Shown here: piece after piece, positions 55,797 to 64,000 of the stretch
Layout of the letters: the number at the start of each line of letters is the position of its first letter
Position numbering within the stretch: the stretch's first letter is position 1
Assembly: GCA_930367205.1 (NCBI GenBank)
Contig: OV884014.1
Location: 107,986,638-108,050,637 of the forward strand
Direction: 5' to 3'
DNA from: Acanthosoma haemorrhoidale
Taxonomy: Eukaryota; Arthropoda; Insecta; Hemiptera; Acanthosomatidae
Length of the DNA: 64,000 nucleotides
Position numbers and translations under genes: made by a program
Notes under the pieces: model-generated
What the model saw: the letters and a program-made list of their open reading frames with translations, nothing else
What the model was told of the DNA's origin: nothing
Databases searched by the model: none

Positions 55797-55980
55797 GCTG
55801 ACAAAACAGAAGGAATATTCGGGCTATGAAACATAAACAGGGACACAAAAATAATATCGAGGCGGCAGTGGAAGTGAATGTTTGGCATCGGCCCATGAAT
55901 ACAGATGGCCGTGGCTGCGGTCTCTCTCTCTGTACCTATCACGTAGTCTTCACGAGTGCTCGCTCAATCCGAATGTGTGT
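55797..55980 (+). repeat. Unclassified 184-bp dispersed repeat, copy 2
   Basis: About 96% identical to 22292-22475 with no gaps. The plus-strand frame (from 55826) is kept open here too, with AAVEVNVWHRPMNTDGRGCG. The left edge lies about 85 bp after the LINE at 55399-55712. The right edge passes abruptly into unrelated AT-rich DNA. Confidence 0.85.
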
Positions 55981-58900
55981 GCATAAATCACAACCGACAC
56001 AGATCAATGCACTAATAAAATAAAATTTGACTGAGAACGTCTCAACTTGAAAAGATTCAAGAATGTTTTCTAAACAGTAGTGCTAAAGACAATTGAAATT
56101 AAATGTTTAGTATTAAAGACTTAGTAAAGACACACCACCAATTTCACCCCGGATACTTTTTAGTGAAGCCTCTTTTTAAATATATCAAGCCATTCAGAGA
56201 ACTTGTTAATCGAAAATACCTTATATTACACCACACTCGCAACTTTGTCCTAGTAAGTGCTTCCGAAGCATCTTCTCATTTACACCCATTTTAAATCTCC
56301 CTCTAGCTTCTCAATTTTTTTCTGCCTTAAACATTTCACACTTTAATAAACAAACCAGCATTTTTATTATCTATCGTTCCCACTTTTTAGTAGGATATAT
56401 TACAATGTACCTCATCTTAAACTTATTTATATCAACTCAACCTTCAGACAATATTTATTAATATTAATCTTATCTATTGATTATTTAAAAACCGGGACCA
56501 AACACTACGCAGACCTTCATAACTACAAAATTTATTATAACATTTAAGAACGCTCTCATACAAAAAATAAAACAAAGACAAACATTATTTACATAAACTA
56601 TTTCCATATACAGACATCCACAAGATATTCATCAGAGCAGCTCAGCCTCTTCCTTCCTCCACGGTGTCTTCATCTCGAGTCCTCTCTCCTCTCCCACTCT
56701 TACACCATCAGCGCTCCTGTCGGCAGCCTTCCGTAACTTCATCCAACCAACTTCCAGCATTATTTATAAGAGATAATGAGACCTCGATGCATCTCAATAT
56801 ATAAAGCCGATAACACTGTTTAAATAAGGTCTTAGTAATGTTTATTCAAATGTAATAATATCTATAACTGACAATTAAAGGACAACTCCTACAACTATCA
56901 TATTTCTTACAGAATGTAACCGTTCCAACCCTAACTATCGCCTGATATCATAATGGTTTCAGTGACTAAACGGTAAGGACTCAACTCACTAACTTTAGTT
57001 CGCCAAATGAGTTTTGATATTATTGCATAAATGCATTCCCATAATAAAATTACCAGGTGCTCTAGAGATCTAATTTTAGATTATTATAAGTAACAGATTA
57101 TTATAACAGAATATTATTATAGGTACTAATTTCCAGGTCTTTTTTTTTTTTTTTTTTTTATAACGTTCTATCAATAAATTTATTTACTCCAATGATTTTA
57201 ACATTTTTTTTTTAAGTCTTAATAATAATTTATTTATACCAAAGTAATAAACCCAATATTTTAATTTGTTATTTTTCTTTGTAATGTGATATTTATTTTT
57301 TGTCAGTCAGAATTAATTTTTCTTTATTTGTATTTTTTCGCTATCAATATATTTCTTTCTAAATAGCTTCTATAAACTGTCGGGCCAGTAGATGGATGGC
57401 TCTAAGATCTATTTGGTGTGGTCACTGATAATCATTTTCCCTTACGAGATCATATTAAATAACGATTATTTCACGAGAACGAATCTTACTTATACAAAAC
57501 TAACATTATGTTAATTCATACAGACAGGGAGAGCACCTGTATATTTAATTGAATTCCTAAATAAATACAGACGGCAGTGGCCACCTAGGAAGTGGATTAC
57601 CACATCACACCTTATCTCCAGCCATCTCGAAATAAACTACAGAGGAGATACAAAAAATTGGATTGGACATTGAACGCTCCCGACAGCTGCGATAAGCATC
57701 TCTAAATAGCTGTGAAGGCTTAAACCCGCCGCTGCCGGTGTTGTTATGCAGATGGCTTCAATGTTCACGCTGTATTGTATTGTATATTGTACATTGTATG
57801 TAATTGTATAATAATAACATCAAACCGGGGCCTGTGCTACAAATGTATACCAACAAAGCTGGTGGTAAACCTTACAATTGAGATACAGACACCTTGTCCC
57901 TTACATGTGACCCACTTGGATCGATGACAAAAATACTTATGGTAGCAGGAAAAATCTATTATATACTCTAACGTGATCAAATTGAATTTTATTGCAAAAT
58001 ATATGTCTTGTCAGATTTAAAAACAATGCAGACAAGAGTGAATTGAGGAGACAACTAAATATTGTAGCACACAGTTAAGTGTTAGTTATTGAGAATTTTT
58101 TGATTGCTGTTATTATTTTATTATGTTATTTAACAAAGACATGGGTGAGACAAGGAGCCACCACGGAAGAAGCATGAAGAATCCAGCTCAAGAATGTATC
58201 CATGTTATTGTAAATCATTGTTTTTATAAGCTAACCAACACCAGTTTAAATTATCTATTAATTTCTATAGTTTGATTTAGTATGAAATAGATAAATGTAT
58301 CCACCATGGCCATATAATACCCTCAGATCACATTAAATGAAGCTTCTTACAAATCTAGTTCTATTCCTTATAAATAGCAAAGACGACATCATTATAATAT
58401 AGGGAAATGAAATAATAACATTTATCAGTTAGCTAAATTATGAAGTTTGCAAGGATCAATTGGTGGACATTTCAAACCTACCGAAGAAATGAGAAGACGA
58501 CTTCCCATGGACGATTACGAAAATAATTTTATGTTCAGACCACATTTACAATATAAAATTCATGCAATATTCATAAATGCACTTAATATAATCATATATG
58601 CATTTCCTAGCGGTATAATAATGTTATAATTTTAATGTGATGTTCCTTGAGATGGAATATATTAAATATTTACGTTGCCGTTAAGACTTGAGGCTATTTG
58701 AAATAATTAAGATAAAGAATAATAAATTTTCGTATAAATATATTTTAATAGAAAAAAAGTTATGAAAAGGATAAGAAATCTCCAGCAAGTAGGTTTTAAT
58801 ATGTAAAAACCGACAAAACCGAAGTACTAAACGAATTTTTAGGGTCCAACGGTCATGACCTCGCTTGGCTCAATAACCAGCTAGACCGACCCATATATGA

Positions 58901-59027
58901 CCCTAAAGGTTCGCTTAACAAAATTTGAAGAATTTCTGTCAAGTTAAAACTGACTTCGAAGTACATATTAAGACAGAAACGATATCACTGTATAATAAAT
59001 GTTTTAAAGTAATATTAACAATAACGT
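55981..59027. other. No supported gene
   Basis: Mostly AT-rich, with a poly-T of 20 at 57140-57159. A less AT-rich, non-repetitive stretch at about 57370-57830 could be regulatory. A plus frame at 58447-58629 begins with GSIGGHFKPTEEMRRRLPMD after a poorly placed ATG-less start; it has exon-like codons for about 35 residues, but I do not recognise it and no clean splice sites bound it. Confidence 0.4.
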
Positions 59028-59222
59028 TTTTTTGTATTTTTTCTAAACCCCTTAATCTAATACAATGTAAAAATATAAACAAAAGAATTTGACAAACTTT
59101 CTCCTCTTTCTGCTATGCGTAGATGCATTTGAAGGAGGTTGGGTTACATAAATCAGATTGACGTTAATAGGAAATAACATGAATACAAATCTAGGTGATG
59201 GGGCTCACCTTCAGTTTAAAAA
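59028..59222 (-). mobile_element. 3' end of a jockey-like LINE, group C
   Basis: It starts with a T-rich run and ends CTAGGTGATGGGGCTCACCTT, as at 23619-23805, and shares TACGC/TGCGTAGATGCATTTGAAGG with it. Only untranslated sequence remains. Confidence 0.7.
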
Positions 59223-59721
59223 GTAATGTTTTATTACTATACATATTATTGTGATACCCTTATTACCAGATCCATGAGCCAAGACAGTAAAACGAAAAGT
59301 ATGTTTTGTGATTGAGATCCATGAAGCATTAAACCACCGTGCCAGAGACTACGTCAGTGTTTAAAGCACCACTTATGAAAAGAATACACAGTTAAGCTAT
59401 GGCACGTGTAGCATCTGTCCGTTTTAGTTGCCTTGGATACGAAAAAAAAACTTTACTAACAAAGGGCCATAGACCTATCTACTACCATCAGGCAAGGCAC
59501 CTGTCTATGGTCGGAACATATTACTTTTTTACAGCCTCGTTGGGTTTGTACCTGTGCTATCTCCGAATGTGTCTTTGATTAGATAAGCTGATAATCATTT
59601 ACACTCGCGGGGGGCGCATGTTATAAAGAATTGGGTTTTAATAAACACCAAGGCAGGTGATGAATTGAGACCACCAGCATGTTTACTTAACCAAGCACAG
59701 AAAAGTTCAAAAAGGAAGATT
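59223..59721. other. Nothing recognised
   Basis: AT-rich spacer of about 500 bp between two LINE fragments, without a frame or motif worth calling. Confidence 0.45.
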
Positions 59722-59736
59722 AAATAAAACAGAATT

Positions 59737-59857
59737 GTATGAATGAGCGAGTGAATGATGAATTGTAAATATGGTATGAATTAGAGCATTTATCTTAATT
59801 ACTTATTGCCTTATAAAAGGCAGATTATAGCACAATAAAGGAATATATAAATATAAA
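59737..59857 (+). mobile_element. Very short jockey-like LINE insertion, group A, 15-bp target duplication
   Basis: Only the last 121 bp of the element (TGAATGAGCGAGTGAATGATG ... GCACAATAAAGGAAT plus an AT-rich tail) were copied. It is flanked by AAATAAAACAGAATT at 59722-59736 and 59858-59872, a perfect duplication. This is one of the shortest possible target-primed products and indicates group A was mobile recently. Confidence 0.94.
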
Positions 59858-59872
59858 AAATAAAACAGAATT

Positions 59873-60194
59873 CCTTATTAGCAAAATATTTGTGAAATAT
59901 GATGAATGATGAACGGCGATTTAGTCTTCAAGTAAATCCTGGTTGCCACCCTGATAAAAACAAATAAATCTAAGGTTGTGAGGTTTTAATTGAATATTGT
60001 TCACAGGACGCATTTACAGCTATTATATTTTGTCACTAACTATTGATAGTATGTGTGTAGGGAACACTGATAAGAACATGTGGCCATTAAAATCTGTGCA
60101 GGCGAAAACAAAAACGTTGTAGGAATCGACGTTCACGAACAAAAGTCAATTTCGAAATGACAGATTATGTTACCCCTGCCACTTGATAGGCTTA
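59873..60194. other. Nothing recognised
   Basis: AT-rich spacer of about 320 bp. Confidence 0.45.
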
Positions 60195-60289
60195 CACGGG
60201 TGGTCTGAAAAGTTTCCGACCTCAACATGAAGATGATAATAAAATAAATAAAAGCTAAAATAAAAGGTTTGTTAGGTCGGAAACTTTTC
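60195..60289. mobile_element. Mariner-derived MITE, second copy, right end truncated
   Basis: It matches the MITE at 27136-27245 from the left end (CACGGGTGGTCTGAAAAGTT) through the core to AGGTCGGAAACTTTTC on the right, then loses the last ~11 bp. TA precedes it at 60193-60194. The left end of this copy is closer to the right end of the other copy, so it preserves the ancestral TIR better. Confidence 0.88.
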
Positions 60290-63200
60290 TTAAATGCATT
60301 TGATTACATTCAGCCATGTACGAATTTCATCTTGTCATATTAGCTTTCATTATGCAGTCCGATGTCAATGTTATCACGTAAATCTTGACAGTTGACAGTT
60401 TTAAATCCCTTCCCTTGTCCCCAGAAACTATTAAGGTAAAAACCTCTACTGAGAGCAATAGGGGCAGATAGCTTCACGGATTCACTAAGACAAAGGTAAA
60501 GGTCAATCCTAAACAGATTTAAGTAGTAAGATTTATCACAGGTGCACCATTTCATGTTCGAAATTATATCGTTCAAATTTCTTACGTTTAAGACTCCATT
60601 AGAACATTATACAGAAACTTTTACAACAAACTCCATTGACACCCAAACCCACTGATACAAGGACTATCTTGTCCCTGAATTACCTGCTAACATTTAACTA
60701 AGGCTGAGAATAGAAATTTTTCTAAAAAAGAAATCTGGAAATTAAGCTTGAACAATATACGGGAGGTTCCACTGGAAGTCCACTGCCTTCGTGTCAGACA
60801 CGCCATTGTGTCAGTTTGTTATTGTCATTGTAAGCCTTTATTGTAAGATTTTTCTCCATATCAGCTGTTTATTGAGATGGTAACTATGACGACCGGTAAA
60901 CAGCCCAGGGCGGCAAATTGACCCACACTTAGGCCAACGGTTATTAAATAATTGAACCTGCCGCCTGGAGCCTGTTTGAATTGACTTAAATATGGCAACA
61001 GTTGTTCAACTTACACAGCCAAGGGCTTCACTCGAGTTGGCCCACGATTAAATATTCCCATCTAACTTAGCCGGCATCCATTTTAACTCGAGGCAAATGC
61101 ATCAGTGAATACTTAATGACGACAGCTGAACTAGCAGCGAGAGGTCTCCACGAGTCTCCATTAGCAACCTTAGCTCCTCCATAAAGCCCAACAAAGAAAA
61201 TTTCTGAGCCGACTGTGCCTAAAATGAGATTTATTATGACGTTTCACCTCATTGCATCATTGTTTCAAAAAGTAAAAAATATCATCAATTCTTCAGAAAT
61301 CTCGCAAATAGATCAAAGACTGAATGATTTAATGAAGAGAGATAAGTTACTGTCAAGCCATAGCCATTGCATGCTATAGATGTACTCGTAAGTGTGTACT
61401 GCCACATCGGTCGTCAAAATGATTTCCAGAGATCTGAATATCTTAAAGGTTTCTTAAACATCAGATGGACACTGAAAAAAATCAACAACTATAACAGAAC
61501 TGTTGACTTCTGATTTTGATAGCACGTTTAATGACGGCAATGGAGAGAGAATTAAGTATTGGTAGTTAACAATGTGAAATGGCTATTATTACCAATTTGG
61601 TTAAAACTATGAACTATTTTATTGAGATACATACATTTAATAATTATACACAATACCTAATCAAATAATTTGGTTCGTAATTAGCGTATCCCACTAGCAT
61701 ACAGGTCATGGCTGAGTTCAATTAAGTGTAGTCATCGTTTAGCTAGGCAATAAATAAATAAATCCTATGGAATAATTTGATTTAGGTAAACAAATAATTC
61801 GGGCATTACATATGCTCTGTAATTTGAGCATTATTTTAAAGTAAGGAAAATATACTTGAATAGGAAAGGCAGTCACTAAATGCCCACCGCCAACTGAAAC
61901 CCGCTGAAGTAGGTCATGTGGCCCCCTTGCAGCAAACAGCTGTTTACATCCCATGCACTGTCATTAGTTTTTCCCACAAATATTAACAAAAACTAAAGAG
62001 GCCTCTTGGTTAATATTATCTGGATCTAGTTAAAATAGAAAACTGTTACATAATTTTTTTTTTCTCTCTAAATGTCGGCTTTGAGCCTGGTTGTATGAAA
62101 ATGAGATAAAAAAAAAGCCAGCTTGTTAAGAACTGGACGGTGAGGTGAGACCCTCTGCTCCGACCAGGACATCCCTCAGTAATGACCTTAGTCCTTATCT
62201 GCCTCCGTCCTCCGCCTATAATGACCCAGCCTGACCACCGAGCTGTGACCCGCCACCAGAACCCACCATATCTCTATATACATGTTTCAAACAGATCCTT
62301 TTTACCCGTCACCACTATTTAATGATCTTTAATCATTTAGAAATTAAAGCAGGATTTCAGATTAATCTATGTTTGATGAATCATTCTCATTAATAACATA
62401 TCATGAGTGTCGCGATATTTGCTCGATTAACGATCTGAGGAAAGCCATAAAATGACATAATTTATAGTAATAATAAAGTATGATGCACTGTTGTGAAATG
62501 AACTCTAGTCGACTGGTGAGCGGACATGGAGTACAGGGTGAAATCGCAAAGCGGCTTGTTTGATCTTAAGCAGGTATTCAGGCCGCTGCATGTTCTACCT
62601 CAAGTAGATCCCTTCCCGGGGAAGCTTAATTCACTTGCTATAACTTCTAATTAATCTTCTTCTTTTCTCATCCGTACAATACAAATTCCTAGCATTTCAA
62701 TATGTATCACAAGCGACGCAATTCTACGATTCGTACCCTTACAAGCCCGAATATCAATTCATTTCCGTTCAATCTTAGTCATTCCTTCTGTTAATGAGAC
62801 TGTACTTTGAAATGTTGTAATAATGAAAGGCATTCGGCTAATGAGCAGTGTTGAAAAGTTTTGTTATTTTCTTATTGTTTGATGAATACCCAGTATATAA
62901 AAATAATAAATGAAAATTGGCGAATGCGACTAATATCAATATTTATCAGTCATTGAATATTCCCTTTGCGCAGAATTAAAAATTGCGGAGCACATTCCAG
63001 CATGAATTATTGATGAGCTAAATATGAACGAAGCTTAAGAGTGTCTGTCGATCGGTAGCATTTGATATTCCCTATAACTGTAAATACTCTCCCTAAGGAA
63101 ACAACATGTGTAAAATATATTTCAGCTATAAACATTCAAATAGTAAGTTCATGAAAATTGAAGCGATAGTAGAGGCTTTGGGCGTAGCCCCTCGATCACA

Positions 63201-63555
63201 GAAGGGTCAGGTATTCATATTGAATAGGCTGGGTGAGGCCAACAGCTGGAAAGCCGTTAAATGTTGCATGCCTGCCTCATTTAAAATATATAACATTTCA
63301 GTGACGAAATTCGATGAAATGATATAAATAAAGCATTTAACGCCTTCCTCTTCCTGACACAATTAAATAGAAGATATTTCTAAATTGCTATCCTTAAATT
63401 ACAGTTCATTGTCTACAAAATTATTCAATCCAATATAGATAAATAAATATAAGATTAAAAGGCACTTACTTGGCTGCATGTGCGTAGTAAATGTACATCA
63501 CATACCTGAAACAAATATAAAAAACATTAATACACTCGATTAAATGAAAATATTT
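60290..63555. other. No supported gene; some enhancer-like, less AT-rich blocks
   Basis: A 78-codon minus frame at 60340-60576 directly follows the truncated MITE and has no known similarity. The block at about 60940-61260 is non-repetitive with TTTAACTCGAGG, GACAGCTGAAC and TTATTATGACGTTTCAC words; it and the block at about 62130-62280 might be conserved noncoding DNA. A 23-bp segment at 61891-61913 is the exact complement of 5273-5295. The 73-codon plus frame at 63106-63327 is unrecognised. Confidence 0.35.
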
Positions 63556-64000
63556 TGTTAATAAATAATAATGAATTATTTTTAATAAATAATAATGCTT
63601 TATTTTAATAAACAATAATGCTTTATTTTAATAAACAATAATGCTTTATTTTAATAAACAATAATGCTTTATTTTAATAAACAATAATGATTTATTTTAA
63701 TAAATAACCACGATTTATTTTAATAAATAACCACGATTTATTTTAATAAATAATAACGATTTATTTTAATTAATAATAACGATTTATTTTGATAAATAAT
63801 AACGATTTATTTTAATAAATAATAACGATTTATTTTAATAAATAATAACGATTTATTTTAATAAATAATAACGATTTATTTTAATAAATAATAACGATTT
63901 ATTTTAATAAATAATAACGATTTATTTTAATAAATAATAACGATTTATTTTAATAAATAATAACGATTTATTTTAATAAATAATAACGATTTATTTTGAT
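63556..64000. repeat. 23-bp AT-rich minisatellite, about 19 copies, running off the right edge
   Basis: The unit in most copies is AACGATTTATTTTAATAAATAAT. The first copies (to about 63690) have a TGCTTTATTTTAATAAACAA variant, followed by two copies with CCACGATT, then homogeneous ACGATT copies. Each unit contains TTATTT-TAAT-AAATAA, a perfect 6-bp stem with a 4-base loop. The array is not closed at the window end, so copy number is a minimum. Confidence 0.96.

Noticed and set aside
60340..60576. 78-codon minus frame next to the truncated MITE, considered as a transposase end
   Set aside because: No catalytic motif or recognisable block; adjacency to a MITE alone is not evidence.
63556..64000. 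CRISPR-like array
   Set aside because: The 23-bp units are contiguous with no spacers, and the DNA is eukaryotic.

Overview
This window looks like AT-rich nuclear DNA from an arthropod, most probably an insect. The evidence is the many decayed jockey-type, mariner-type and Tc1-type elements, the very sparse coding content, and spliced rather than continuous genes. No bacterial-style operon, rRNA gene or convincing functional tRNA gene was seen. Almost every open frame of 60-180 codons is either a shadow or part of a transposon remnant.

The one real gene I can support is on the minus strand. It is the 5' end of a Dok-7-like adaptor gene. Exon 1 (47934-47987) encodes MDYTAIIEGTVKFRDGKK and ends at a GT donor. 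Exon 2 (35691-35736) encodes WKSRWCVVRKISPVA plus one base, between an AG acceptor and a GT donor. Together they form the start of a PH domain. The exon lengths (54 and 46 nt) agree with my recollection of the vertebrate DOK7 exon boundaries. Intron 1 is about 12.2 kb. Everything below 35690 is probably intron 2, as I could not find exon 3. A CpG-rich start region at about 47988-48190 holds an Inr-like site, GAGA repeats and an NRF1-type palindrome. DNA above about 48.2 kb would be upstream of the gene.

The rest is repeat-rich. From left to right: a 104-bp tandem repeat at the left edge; a hAT-type MITE with a perfect 8-bp target duplication (2756-3015); an internally deleted mariner-like element (about 3604-4246); at least fourteen 5'-truncated fragments from three jockey-like LINE groups (A, B, C), five of them with perfect 11-15 bp target duplications; a 594-bp solo LTR with a 5-bp duplication (16521-17114); two copies of a mariner-derived MITE; a Tc1-like remnant (28930-29290); a tandem duplication (38921-39456); and a large inverted repeat inside Dok-7 intron 1 (40043-43477). 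That inverted repeat carries a LINE insertion in one arm. At 53.3-55.2 kb there is a nest: a broken mariner gene is split by an LTR copy, which itself contains a TIR-bearing MITE. The right edge is an AT-rich 23-bp minisatellite running off the window.

The most interesting signals are the long foldback in a transcribed intron, the conserved Dok-7 exon pair found as short pieces, the two in-frame 184-bp copies of an unclassified repeat (22292-22475 and 55797-55980), and a few GC-richer stretches with promoter-, exon- or enhancer-like features that no recognised element explains.
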